This document shows positions 7,982 to 16,677 of a stretch of DNA of 64,000 nt, piece by piece. The notes under the pieces are model-generated. The model did not search any database and was not told the DNA's origin. It worked only from the letters and a program-made list of their open reading frames with translations. This DNA comes from Spirosoma sp. KCTC 42546 (GTDB taxonomy: Bacteria > Bacteroidota > Bacteroidia > Cytophagales > Spirosomataceae): NCBI RefSeq assembly GCF_006965485.1, contig NZ_CP041360.1, forward strand, positions 4,444,501 to 4,508,500, given 5' to 3'. Every line of letters begins with the position of its first letter. Positions within the stretch are counted from its first letter, which is position 1. The translations under genes and the position numbers were made by a program.

Positions 7982-9478
7982 TTACATTTTCTCTAAAACC
8001 CGTTCCATCGAAACCTCTTGCCCAATTTTGGCTTTCAGTTCACTGATCGGAATGCGAATTTGCTCGGTTGTGTCGCGGTAACGAATTGTCACGGTATCGT
8101 CTTCCAGCGTTTGGTAATCGACCGCAATACAGAAGGGTGTACCAATTAAATCCTGCCGGGTGTAGCGCTTACCAATAGCATCCCGCTCTTCATACACCAC
8201 CCGGAACTCCGAACGGAGGCTCTTCACGATTTCCTCTGCTTTTTCGGGCAAACCATCTTTACGAACCAGTGGGAACACAGCGGCTTTCACAGGAGCCAGG
8301 GCGGGGTGCAGTTTCAAGTATGTGCGCTCTTTCTGTTGATCGCCCTCTCCCACTGTTTCTTTCGTAAAGGCATTGCAGAATACGGCCAAAAACAAACGGT
8401 CGGCCCCTACAGATGTTTCAACTACATAAGGAATGTAGTTACCGTACGGCTTACCCGTTGCTTCGTCGATGTCGTTGTCGAAGTACTGCTGTTTTTTACG
8501 GCTCAGTTCCTGATGGGCTTTCAGATCGAAATCGGTGCGGGAGTGAATACCTTCCATTTCGCGAAAGCCAAACGGAAATTGATACTCGATATCCACAGCG
8601 GCATTGGCGTAGTGAGCCAGTTTCTCGTGGATGTGGAATTTGAGTTTTTCAGCGGGCAAACCAACCGCCTGGTGGAACTTCATCCGGGCATCGCGCCAGG
8701 TTTCGTACCACTTCATTTCGGTGCCAGGACGTACGAAAAACTGCATTTCCATTTGCTCGAACTCACGCATCCGGAATGTAAACTGACGGGCAACGATCTC
8801 GTTCCGGAATGCTTTCCCGATCTGAGCAATCCCAAACGGAATCTTCATCCGGCCCGTTTTCTGCACGTTCAGAAAGTTAACGAAAATACCCTGTGCCGTT
8901 TCTGGACGCAGGTAAATCAGGCTGGCGTCTTCAGCTAACGAACCAACCTGAGTCGAGAACATGAGGTTAAACTGACGGACTTCGGTCCAGTTATCCGTAC
9001 CGGAAACAGGATCTTTAATGCCTTCGGCAATGATTAAATTCCGTACCCCTTCGAGATCGTTTTCGCCGAGCAAACGACCCATTTCCTGCAACAAGGCAGT
9101 ACTTTTAGCTTCGTCGCCCGCGTTGGCATAGGCTTCGGCTTTCAATTCCAGGAGTTGGTCGGCACGGTAGCGCTTCTTGGAATCCTTGTTGTCGATCATC
9201 GGATCGTTGAACGAATCCACGTGACCCGACGCTTTCCACGTCAGTGGGTGCATGAAGATCGACGCATCAATGCCCACAACATTGTCGTGGAGTTGCGTCA
9301 TGGCCTTCCACCACAGCGTTTTGAGGTTATTTTTGAGTTCAACGCCATTCTGTCCATAGTCATACACAGCCTGTAGACCATCGTAGATTTCGGAGGATGG
9401 GAATACGAAGCCATATTCTTTGGCGTGGGCGATAATGTCTTGTAAAGTAGTAGCCGGGGAAATTTTCTGCTCTGTCAT
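7982..9478 (-). CDS. glyS: Glycyl-tRNA synthetase (single-chain class II)
   Basis: This is a 498-residue alpha2-type enzyme. Segments typical of class II glycyl enzymes are YLRPETAQGIFVNF (about 173-186), the motif 2 region FRNEIVARQFTFRMREFEQMEM (given in parts: FRNEIVAR, then RMREFEQMEMQFF) and a motif 3 region near VETSVGADRLFLAV. The C-terminal anticodon-binding domain ends the protein. It charges tRNA-Gly. This chain type, rather than the two-subunit GlyQ/GlyS form, is usual for Bacteroidota. It is transcribed towards cysN, with its promoter at its right end. Confidence 0.95.
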   Translation of the reverse strand: MTEQKISPATTLQDIIAHAKEYGFVFPSSEIYDGLQAVYDYGQNGVELKNNLKTLWWKAMTQLHDNVVGIDASIFMHPLTWKASGHVDSFNDPMIDNKDSKKRYRADQLLELKAEAYANAGDEAKSTALLQEMGRLLGENDLEGVRNLIIAEGIKDPVSGTDNWTEVRQFNLMFSTQVGSLAEDASLIYLRPETAQGIFVNFLNVQKTGRMKIPFGIAQIGKAFRNEIVARQFTFRMREFEQMEMQFFVRPGTEMKWYETWRDARMKFHQAVGLPAEKLKFHIHEKLAHYANAAVDIEYQFPFGFREMEGIHSRTDFDLKAHQELSRKKQQYFDNDIDEATGKPYGNYIPYVVETSVGADRLFLAVFCNAFTKETVGEGDQQKERTYLKLHPALAPVKAAVFPLVRKDGLPEKAEEIVKSLRSEFRVVYEERDAIGKRYTRQDLIGTPFCIAVDYQTLEDDTVTIRYRDTTEQIRIPISELKAKIGQEVSMERVLEKM

Positions 9479-9496
9479 AATCAGTTACTGATACCG

Positions 9497-9504
9497 CAAA
9501 GATA
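9497..9504 (-). promoter_or_regulatory. -7 box of glyS
   Basis: Read on the minus strand this is TATCTTTG, a perfect match to the Bacteroidota TAnnTTTG -7 consensus. It ends 18 bases before the glyS start codon. Confidence 0.65.
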
Positions 9505-9645
9505 GCGTTTACGCCGAAAATCCCTTCGCGATCGTACTTTACCAATTACACGATAAACGTGAATTCGGGATTAACTTGATTAGGAGTTCTGCATAGTATC
9601 TCAAAGAAACTCTACTCTCAATCGCAAACCTGCCCATTTTTTCCG

Positions 9646-9653
9646 TACCTTTG
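9646..9653 (+). promoter_or_regulatory. -7 box of prs
   Basis: TACCTTTG matches the Bacteroidota -7 consensus exactly and lies 22 bases before the prs ATG. Confidence 0.65.
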
Positions 9654-9675
9654 CGGGAAATTTGTCTGGCACACA

Positions 9676-10617
9676 ATGGCATCGTTTAATCCAGTTAAGA
9701 TTTTTTCAGGAAGTCAGTCTACTTACTTAGCTGAAAAAATTGCACATTATTACGGAAAAGACTTAGGTGGGTATACTTGCCGACGGTTTAGCGATGGTGA
9801 AATGTCGCCTAGTTTTGAGGAGTCCGTACGGGGTTGTGATGTATTTTTGATTCAGTCCACTCCCCCACCCGCCGATAATCTACTGGAACTGTTACTGATG
9901 GTCGATGCCGCCCGTCGAGCATCTGCCCACTATGTTACGGTTGTCATTCCTTATTTCGGGTACGCCCGGCAGGACCGGAAAGACAAACCCCGCGTGTCGA
10001 TTGCCGCTAAGCTAGTTGCAAACATGCTGGCCGCTTCGAAAGCTGATCGTCTGATGACGCTTGACTTGCACGCCGGACAAATTCAGGGCTTTTTCGACTT
10101 TCCAGTCGACCACCTGGAAGGTACGTCGGTTTTCGTACCCTATATCAAAAGCCTGAATTTAGATAATCTGGTAATTGCCTCACCGGATGTAGGGGGTGCC
10201 AACCGAGCCCGCGTGTTCGCGAAACACTTCAATGCCGATATCGTGCTGTGTGATAAGCACCGTAAACGAGCCAATGAAATTGCCTCTATGCAAGTCATTG
10301 GCGATGTTGAAGGCGCCAACGTCGTGCTGGTCGATGATTTGATTGACACGGGGGGCACCATGGCGAAAGCGGCCCAAATTATTATGGACAAAGGCGCTCA
10401 ATCCGTACGCGCCGTTTGTACGCACCCGATCATGTCGGGCAAAGCGCACGAAAACATTGCGAATTCTGTGTTGGATGAGTTGGTAGTATCTGACACCCTG
10501 CCTTTAAAGCAGACCAACGAAAAAATCAGAGTATTGTCTGTGGCGGAGTTATTTGCCAAAGCCATTGGCCGTATTCGAGACCATGAATCTATTAGTTCAC
10601 TGTTTATAAAATACTAA
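9676..10617 (+). CDS. prs: Ribose-phosphate pyrophosphokinase
   Basis: This is a 313-residue class I PRPP synthetase. Visible features are the N-terminal KIFSGSQSTYLAEKIA, the ATP-site segment YARQDRK (about 95-101), DLHAGQIQGFFD (about 125-136) and the PRPP-binding loop LVDDLIDTGGT (about 214-224). It makes PRPP from ribose 5-phosphate and ATP for nucleotide, His and Trp synthesis. It is followed by rplY on the same strand, a pairing often seen in bacteria, with a long palindrome between them. Confidence 0.95.
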   Translation: MASFNPVKIFSGSQSTYLAEKIAHYYGKDLGGYTCRRFSDGEMSPSFEESVRGCDVFLIQSTPPPADNLLELLLMVDAARRASAHYVTVVIPYFGYARQDRKDKPRVSIAAKLVANMLAASKADRLMTLDLHAGQIQGFFDFPVDHLEGTSVFVPYIKSLNLDNLVIASPDVGGANRARVFAKHFNADIVLCDKHRKRANEIASMQVIGDVEGANVVLVDDLIDTGGTMAKAAQIIMDKGAQSVRAVCTHPIMSGKAHENIANSVLDELVVSDTLPLKQTNEKIRVLSVAELFAKAIGRIRDHESISSLFIKY

Positions 10618-10628
10618 AGAGCGGACTT

Positions 10629-10744
10629 AAAGAGTGAAAGAATGAAAGAGCGAAAGAGTGGAAAAGCGAAAGCAATAATCACTCATTCACCCTTTCGCTC
10701 TTTCGCTCTTTATCCTGCTCTTTCACTCTTTTAATTTTTAAGTC
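10629..10744. repeat. GAAAGAG/CTCTTTC palindrome between prs and rplY
   Basis: The left arm repeats GAAAGAG-like words (10636-10670) and the right arm repeats CTCTTTC-like words (10690-10732). The outermost pair GACTTAAA/TTTAAGTC brings the right end up to the rplY ATG. No terminal T-run is arranged for simple termination. Confidence 0.8.
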
Positions 10745-11314
10745 ATGAAAAAAATCGAGATTGTAGGGTATCAACGAGCGAATCTCGGCCGCACGGAATC
10801 ACAAGCGATTCGGGCCGAGGGCAATGTTCCGTGTGTGTTATACGGTGGTAATGAGCAGGTGCATTTTTATGCGCCAGCGATTCTATTCCGCGACTTAGTT
10901 TACACGCCCAATATTTTTGAAGTAGCGCTTAATATTGAAGGCACTGAGTACCGGGCTATTCTTCAGGAAACCCAATTCCATCCAGTTAGTGACGTGCTTA
11001 TGCACGCCGACTTCCTGCTGGTGACGGACAAAAAGCCTGTTAAAATTGCTGTTCCTGTTCGGTTGATTGGTACAGCTCCAGGCGTACAAAAAGGTGGTAA
11101 ACTGGTAACGCGCGTTCGGAAACTGCGCGTGAAAGGTAATGTCGAAAACATTCCTGATTTCATTGATGTAGATGTATCGGGCCTTGAACTGGGCAAATCT
11201 GTTCGGGTTGGTCAGATCTCGGTAAAAAACGTTGAAGTGCTTGAGCAGGCGTCAAACCCAGTAGCTAGCATCGAAATTCCACGTGCACTTCGTGGAACGG
11301 TTTCTGCCAAATAA
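10745..11314 (+). CDS. rplY: 50S ribosomal protein L25/Ctc family
   Basis: This is a 189-residue protein with an N-terminal L25 domain (about 1-92, EIVGYQRANLGRTESQAIR...PCVLYGG) and a C-terminal TL5/Ctc beta domain (about 100-180, including IPVRLIGTAPGVQKGGKL-like sequence). It binds 5S rRNA. The length matches the long Ctc form rather than the short E. coli L25. A strong terminator follows. Confidence 0.93.
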   Translation: MKKIEIVGYQRANLGRTESQAIRAEGNVPCVLYGGNEQVHFYAPAILFRDLVYTPNIFEVALNIEGTEYRAILQETQFHPVSDVLMHADFLLVTDKKPVKIAVPVRLIGTAPGVQKGGKLVTRVRKLRVKGNVENIPDFIDVDVSGLELGKSVRVGQISVKNVEVLEQASNPVASIEIPRALRGTVSAK

Positions 11315-11358
11315 ATCCGGCATATTGCCAACTATTTACACTAATAGATGCACAAAAA

Positions 11359-11390
11359 ATGCCCTACCAGAATCTGGTAGGGCATTTTCG
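11359..11390 (+). terminator. Intrinsic terminator after rplY
   Basis: ATGCCCTACCAG (11359-11370) and CTGGTAGGGCAT (11374-11385) form a perfect 12-bp stem with a 3-base loop, followed by TTT. Confidence 0.9.
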
Positions 11391-12309
11391 TTAATAAGCT
11401 TATTTATGGTCTCGAAACATAGGGGTGTATTAGGAAATTATATTTAGTTCAGTAATAAGATGCGTTATAAGATGATCTGATGTCGACTAAAAGTAACCAG
11501 TCCAAGTGAAAAGCGAATTCTGGTAATAGTTGAGGTTTCGATGGAAACCATTTTACCCAAGTAGTAGTGCTTTTACTACACCGCGTTTGACTAGTAGCAC
11601 CAAGCTCTGCGTTGATTTAGGAAGAGCAATCGAACTGACCAATTCCCTAAATAAGTAGTGTATTAGAAACCACTTTGATTGTTTAGGGTGTAATCGCCAG
11701 ATACATTCAGATAAAGCTCGTCAACAGCTCTTTGTATAACGGGAGAAACCCCAACCTGAACTTAAAAGCGGTCAAATAGCGATCACCACTTAGCCTTAAA
11801 AACCAAGCATTCAGCCACTTAGGAAAAAGCTTGCAATGTATCTTGAACAAATAATTAGTTGAAAAGTGGCTTAAGATCAGCACATACCCTCCCCATTGAA
11901 AAGAGAAATAGGCTTTGGCACAAATTAATTCTCGATTCTGTAACTGGAAAGTACCCTCATTTCACATTGATAATCGCTAAACAGATATCACTGCTAGCAC
12001 TGCCAGTGCTTCTGTTGATCCCCAAACAGGCTCTTAAATGCGGTTAATCACCTATACGTTGTACGCTTGTCTGGGCTATAACTACCGTTAACTCATTTCG
12101 CTAAATTAATATAGGAAATCATTTTATACATATGTTACTTTACACTATTCATTAAATAATATACAAAAAAATGACTTACTTCACCTTGAACATTAAATTG
12201 TTTTAGTTTAATGACGTTGCATTTTTATAGTCATTATAAAAAAAAGGTGTATTTATAGTGCCGATTTAGAGTGGATTTAACCTAAAACTTAACTTAATAA
12301 TTCTAAACT
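11391..12309. other. 919-base AT-rich gap with no convincing gene
   Basis: I see no protein, RNA gene or clear promoter here. A 62-codon open frame at 11859-12047 has no recognisable features and I do not call it. Base composition falls from the housekeeping region into the AT-rich island that begins at 12310, so this gap is probably the left edge of transferred DNA. No integrase, tRNA or direct repeat marks the boundary. Confidence 0.5.
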
Positions 12310-12831
12310 ATGGCAGAAACAATGTACTTTACTATAGCTGGTGAAATGCCAAAAATAGCACAACCCTCAGACAGTACATGCTGGGCAGCAGTTGGAACGA
12401 TGATGGTTTCTTGGCGAGATCAAGTATCATATTCGATTGAAACTGCAATAGATAACCTTGGTTCTGATTTTCGATATTTATTTGACAATAATTTATCATT
12501 AATGCCAGATAGAAATGAGGATTTTGCAACCGCTACCGGCATGAAATTTAATTGGCCCAGGTGTGAAACACCAGAGAGCATCTTACAATTATTGCAGAAT
12601 TATGGGCCATTACTAGTCATTGATGATGAAACCCCTGATTCAATAAATTTTCTCAGACATGCGCGTATAATTATAGGTATAGATGGCGAAAGTACGCCAT
12701 CAAAAATCTATCTATCTATTATTAACCCAGACGGTGGCTTTACGCAAGATGAATTATTTGAAACATTTACAGCCAAATATGAATCGTTGGCTGATGATAG
12801 TCGGTATAAAGTGCAAATGATGCACTATTGA
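12310..12831 (+). CDS. Papain-like cysteine protease (C39/C70-like fold), first gene of AT-rich island
   Basis: This is a 173-residue protein without a signal peptide. The motif QPSDSTCWAAVGTMMVSW (about 18-35) is the catalytic-cysteine helix of bacterial papain-like proteases related to AvrRpt2/C39 types: Gln18 as the oxyanion residue and Cys24 as the nucleophile. LRHARIIIGID gives His117, and INPDGG gives Asn139/Asp141 as the third residue. All catalytic positions appear intact. Such small proteases serve as effectors, toxin domains or peptide-processing enzymes. It heads four co-directional AT-rich genes, so a role with them is inferred. The target is unknown. Confidence 0.7.
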   Translation: MAETMYFTIAGEMPKIAQPSDSTCWAAVGTMMVSWRDQVSYSIETAIDNLGSDFRYLFDNNLSLMPDRNEDFATATGMKFNWPRCETPESILQLLQNYGPLLVIDDETPDSINFLRHARIIIGIDGESTPSKIYLSIINPDGGFTQDELFETFTAKYESLADDSRYKVQMMHY

Positions 12832-12867
12832 TATCTAAATTTTATAAACCCCTAACTAATTACAATT

Positions 12868-14319
12868 ATGGCACTTTTTGATACAGAAAACCTAATGAAA
12901 GGAACATTAGGTAAATTAAATGAAATAATTACAGGTGGAGATGAAAACACGCAAGCAAATATCAATAATTTCATTTCATGGTGTACGCCAGGAATTCCAT
13001 TCACAAGCGAAGATTTTAATTTTCTAACAAAAGGTTTGTCAGGATCAACTGGTGAAGAAACAAGAAGTTTAATTAAAAATGCTGCCCTTTTTTCGATGTT
13101 CATAGACTTAGTACCAGATCCAACTGCTATTTATAAAACAGATCAAGGTCAGACTCTTGACAGAAATAGTCAAGAAAGGTTATCCAAAATATATGAAAAC
13201 ATACTACAATTCGCCAAAATATCAAACCTTGAACCGACTGAATCAGAAAGAATAAAGATAGAAAAATTCAGAAACCTTCTGTCTAAAACGATAGAGGTTC
13301 CTGATTTAGTAGATGATACAAAAAAAAGCTATCGTATTGAGTATGGGCCGGTTAAACAACTCTATAATCAATACGAAAAAGCCTATAACGACGCATTATA
13401 TCTGTACAATAATGCTAGAATATCGGCATTGACTGCTGCAAATTCAGAAGCAGTCTTAAATTTCATGTTAAATGGTCCAATTCTATTAGCTAATGTAAAT
13501 AGTGCAAACGATGAGTGGGAGGCTAATGGATATAAATCAACAGTAAATGATATGGAAACATATATTTCCCAAGTTACTAATCGAAGTATGTCTATTTGGT
13601 TTTCTCATTTAAAAGATATCTTTAATATAGCTTCAAATAATTTAGATCCAACAACAGGTCAGAAGTTTTGCCCTAGTTTTTTATACCCTTCTAGTTTTGT
13701 TAATAACCCAGATTGGCCCGCTTTTAATTTCCACGAATCTGAATGTGAAACGCATTCGAGCAAAAGCTCAAATGCCTGGGGTGGTAGCGCTAGTCTTAAT
13801 TTAGGATTGTGGAGATTTGGGGCAAATGCGGGTGTTCAAAACGAGAAAGAAAACCAATCTTTTCAATCATCAACCTATAAAATGTCTTTTAAAATTGCCA
13901 TGGTTAAAATCCTTAGGCCCTGGCTTGGCTCAGAATTATTTTCATGCGGAGGATGGAACTTAGAGCCTGGAACTTGGCAGTTTGGTAGTTGTCAATTGTC
14001 AGATGGAGGTAATCCTCCAATTGGCAACTTTATCGCCTATTCGACGCACGCTATTTTCGTAAAAGATTTGGTTGTAGAATTTGACAAGTCTTCGTGGGAA
14101 AGTAGTTCATTAAAAAAATCTATTAATGCTGGTGGTAATGTAGGATGGGGGCCTTTTAACTTAGGGGGTTCTTACAAGAAAAATGAAGAGACTCATGATT
14201 TTAAAGCCCAAGACACAGGCTCAGGATTTAGCTGTGAAGGCATGCAATTAATTGGGTTTATAAATAGAAAAGTTGGAAAAACCCCTAACCCCTCTCCTAA
14301 TGCTAAGTTTGATAACTAG
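12868..14319 (+). CDS. Unrecognised 483-residue protein, AT-rich island
   Basis: I do not recognise this protein. It has no signal peptide. The N-terminal half (to about 250) is helical and polar, with a Tyr/Asn-rich stretch at about 159-180. The C-terminal half is Gly/Trp/Phe-rich and looks beta-rich: GGSASLNLGLWRFG (about 305-318), a VKILRPWLGSELF segment (about 346-358), an AIFVKDLVVEF strand (about 395-405), and GGNVGWGPFNLGGSY (about 422-436). The end is KTPNPSPN. Several segments line up in order with the next protein, so the two look like distant paralogues. The 36-base gap after the protease gene suggests an operon. A binding, pore or structural role is possible but not shown. Confidence 0.6.
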   Translation: MALFDTENLMKGTLGKLNEIITGGDENTQANINNFISWCTPGIPFTSEDFNFLTKGLSGSTGEETRSLIKNAALFSMFIDLVPDPTAIYKTDQGQTLDRNSQERLSKIYENILQFAKISNLEPTESERIKIEKFRNLLSKTIEVPDLVDDTKKSYRIEYGPVKQLYNQYEKAYNDALYLYNNARISALTAANSEAVLNFMLNGPILLANVNSANDEWEANGYKSTVNDMETYISQVTNRSMSIWFSHLKDIFNIASNNLDPTTGQKFCPSFLYPSSFVNNPDWPAFNFHESECETHSSKSSNAWGGSASLNLGLWRFGANAGVQNEKENQSFQSSTYKMSFKIAMVKILRPWLGSELFSCGGWNLEPGTWQFGSCQLSDGGNPPIGNFIAYSTHAIFVKDLVVEFDKSSWESSSLKKSINAGGNVGWGPFNLGGSYKKNEETHDFKAQDTGSGFSCEGMQLIGFINRKVGKTPNPSPNAKFDN

Positions 14320-14349
14320 TACAATAAACACTACTAAAATTCAGCTCAA

Positions 14350-15519
14350 ATGGAAGAAATTGACAGAACCTTAATCGCTTGTATTTTAGAAACCATTTAC
14401 CAATCAGATGACACTTTTTTAAGTCATCTGATTGGGCCAACTCCATTTGAAGTATATGACAAAAAGCACATTGCCGATTTAATAAACCCCGCAGCAACTA
14501 TTGGTACTTTGAATAGAACCTCTGATTTTTCAAGATTAATCCACCAAATACCAACGCGCAAAATATTTGAGATTCATGATAGTTTGATGTGGGAAAATTA
14601 TAGCTTACTATTCAATAAAGCAATATTAGCTAAAGACAAAGAAGGTGGAAAAAAGGTAGGGGAATGTATGCCTGATAATCTAAAAAAGAAGTATGAGGAA
14701 TTTTATAAACCTATACGAAATGAACTATATGACCAATTGACAGCCTACAATAAAGCATATAGCGAGAACAAAGATGACAAAATTTGGAAACAAGAGTTCA
14801 TGCCAAAACTGATTTCAGCTATAGAAGAAACTCAAAGAAAATGGATTAATGAAGGGTTTAAGATCGAAATAGAAGAATTTATTGACACACAAATAGCTGA
14901 CAATGTATTATCATACAGCTCTTTGTGGTCTAAATGGAAAGGCAAATTTAGTGAATTCTTATCGTTAAATGCCGATTTAAAAAGTGCAGGTTCTTGCTTT
15001 GCTACTTTCTATGTTGATTTTGATGAGCTCAATCAGGAGGAGAAGTGGCAAAAAAAATCATTTACACATGATTCAATCACTTCAGTCCTATTAAAGAACC
15101 CTTTTGATGAGATGACGGAAGACCTAACAAATTATGCCAAGGACGTTGAACTCTTTGAGATCAGTTATATTAGGCTTAATATTGAACGAATATGGCTTAT
15201 TCCGCAAGTTTTTGAATCTAGATTCTGGAAAATGAGCCCTAACTTTAGCGACGAAATTGTATCTGGCGAAAAGTTTACGGGCACAATCCCCACTTACATA
15301 AAAGATGTAATTTTCATCAAAAGACTTTCGAAACAGATTAGAAAATCCTTTATTGAAGATGCTTTAGAAGGTCTTGGGAAACCCTTGGAGTGGGTTTTCA
15401 ACAAATTCTCAAAAAAACAATCAACTAACAAGGTAGATGAAAACTTTTATTTAGCAGCTATGAATTGTAAGTTAATAACTAAATGTCCTAATCCTGATCC
15501 TAATTTAAACTGGACTTGA
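14350..15519 (+). CDS. Unrecognised 389-residue protein, distant paralogue of the preceding gene
   Basis: I do not recognise this protein. A helical, Lys/Glu-rich N-terminal half (about 80-185, with YKPIRNELYDQLTAYNKAY at about 119-137) is followed by a segment ISYIRLNIERIWLIPQVF (about 271-288). Then come a strand TYIKDVIFIKRL (about 315-326) and a C-terminal NCKLITKCPNPDPN. These match the preceding protein in order and rough spacing (YGPVKQLYNQYEKAY, VKILRPWLGSELF, AIFVKDLVV, TPNPSPN). It lacks the Gly/Trp-rich beta repeats of its neighbour. There is no signal peptide or membrane helix. It starts 31 bases after the previous stop. Confidence 0.6.
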   Translation: MEEIDRTLIACILETIYQSDDTFLSHLIGPTPFEVYDKKHIADLINPAATIGTLNRTSDFSRLIHQIPTRKIFEIHDSLMWENYSLLFNKAILAKDKEGGKKVGECMPDNLKKKYEEFYKPIRNELYDQLTAYNKAYSENKDDKIWKQEFMPKLISAIEETQRKWINEGFKIEIEEFIDTQIADNVLSYSSLWSKWKGKFSEFLSLNADLKSAGSCFATFYVDFDELNQEEKWQKKSFTHDSITSVLLKNPFDEMTEDLTNYAKDVELFEISYIRLNIERIWLIPQVFESRFWKMSPNFSDEIVSGEKFTGTIPTYIKDVIFIKRLSKQIRKSFIEDALEGLGKPLEWVFNKFSKKQSTNKVDENFYLAAMNCKLITKCPNPDPNLNWT

Positions 15520-15585
15520 TTAAACCCAAAATTAGAATTTATTAATGTAACTAATTCATGCATCCATTTAATTGAATACACTTAC

Positions 15586-16566
15586 ATGTCAAGACAAGCA
15601 CGTTTGGGGGTTTTAATGTTAGGAATAATAATAGCCATTATGAGCACTTTGGTATATTTTTACCTTATACCTAAACCAAAATTAATTATTAAAGCACCAA
15701 CGGCTGATACCTGTTTCACTGATCAACCAATCATAATTTCCTGGGATTATAGAGGGTATAAAGGGAAAGTTGATTTATTTTTTATTGATGACTCAACTAA
15801 TGAAGTTTTAAAAAAAATGGGCAGTAAAGAGAATAACTCTCAGGGTGATACACAATTTGAGTGGAAAGCTTCAGACTTTAAAAGTCTTGAAAACAAAACA
15901 GGAAAAATAAAGATAATTGGTGGTGTCACTGAAATATCAGAAAATAAATTCTTAATATTTACAAAAAAAATTCAAAAACCAATTACAAAAGAAGCATTAT
16001 ACCTCTTATCTACCTTTGAGAATGATGGCAAAAAATTCAAAATTACAGCATTTGATGAATCTGCTATTCAACCTATTTCGGGTGGCATTGTGTATTTAAA
16101 TGAAACACCTATTGGTGTTGTTGGGGAATCCATTAATACAACTAGTATTAATGTAAGGGCTACGTCAAAAAATCAGAAGACTTGCGATGGAAAAAAAGAA
16201 GATGGCAATGACTGCCAGAGAATTGAGTCTTTTACAACATTTATTGGAAATGAGATTAATGTAAGAGTTAAAGGCTATAAAATATCTAAAACAATACCTA
16301 TTGAGACTTTCTTAAACTCTCCTTTAAATGACGATTGTAAATGTTCAACTGTTGAAAATAAATATAATTTAAAAATTACCCTAAAGAATATCACAAATTA
16401 CCATTTAGAAGTGCTTAACAGTGTTCCAGTCCCAGAAATAGTTCAAGAAAAAATAGACAGGAAAGTTCCTGAAAAAGTTTTAAGGATGAATAATAATTTT
16501 GAAGTAAATAAGTTTAATAGAGAAATAATTAAGTCAGGTAGGGTTATGCCTCATATTGTCGAATAA
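15586..16566 (+). CDS. Unrecognised membrane-anchored protein, last gene of AT-rich island
   Basis: This is a 326-residue protein with one N-terminal membrane helix (about 8-28, VLMLGIIIAIMSTLVYFYL) after a short basic start. A large Asn/Lys/Thr-rich domain predicted outside the membrane follows. Residues about 30-125 (KLIIKAPTADTCF...IIISWDYRGYKGKVDLFFID) look like an Ig-like or FixG-like beta sandwich. Two cysteine clusters (CDGKKEDGNDC near 202-212, and CKCS near 262-265) could form disulfides. No known family is recognised. It completes the four-gene co-directional block and is the only member with a membrane anchor, so it may display or localise the others. Confidence 0.6.
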   Translation: MSRQARLGVLMLGIIIAIMSTLVYFYLIPKPKLIIKAPTADTCFTDQPIIISWDYRGYKGKVDLFFIDDSTNEVLKKMGSKENNSQGDTQFEWKASDFKSLENKTGKIKIIGGVTEISENKFLIFTKKIQKPITKEALYLLSTFENDGKKFKITAFDESAIQPISGGIVYLNETPIGVVGESINTTSINVRATSKNQKTCDGKKEDGNDCQRIESFTTFIGNEINVRVKGYKISKTIPIETFLNSPLNDDCKCSTVENKYNLKITLKNITNYHLEVLNSVPVPEIVQEKIDRKVPEKVLRMNNNFEVNKFNREIIKSGRVMPHIVE

Positions 16567-16677
16567 CTGCCCTGGCAGGCTATGCCTATAACCTGGCTAC
16601 ACTAGTTGCGTTCTAAATGGTGGCTTCAAGTGGGCTATCTAAACAATTACTTTTTTCGTTACAAGGTTAGTCTAAAA

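Noticed and set aside
11859..12047. 62-codon open frame in the AT-rich gap
   Set aside because: No domain, signal, promoter or coding-like composition, and it is isolated.
12310..16566. Island as a complete phage or conjugative element
   Set aside because: No integrase, capsid, tail or mobilisation gene is seen, and no flanking direct repeats were found.
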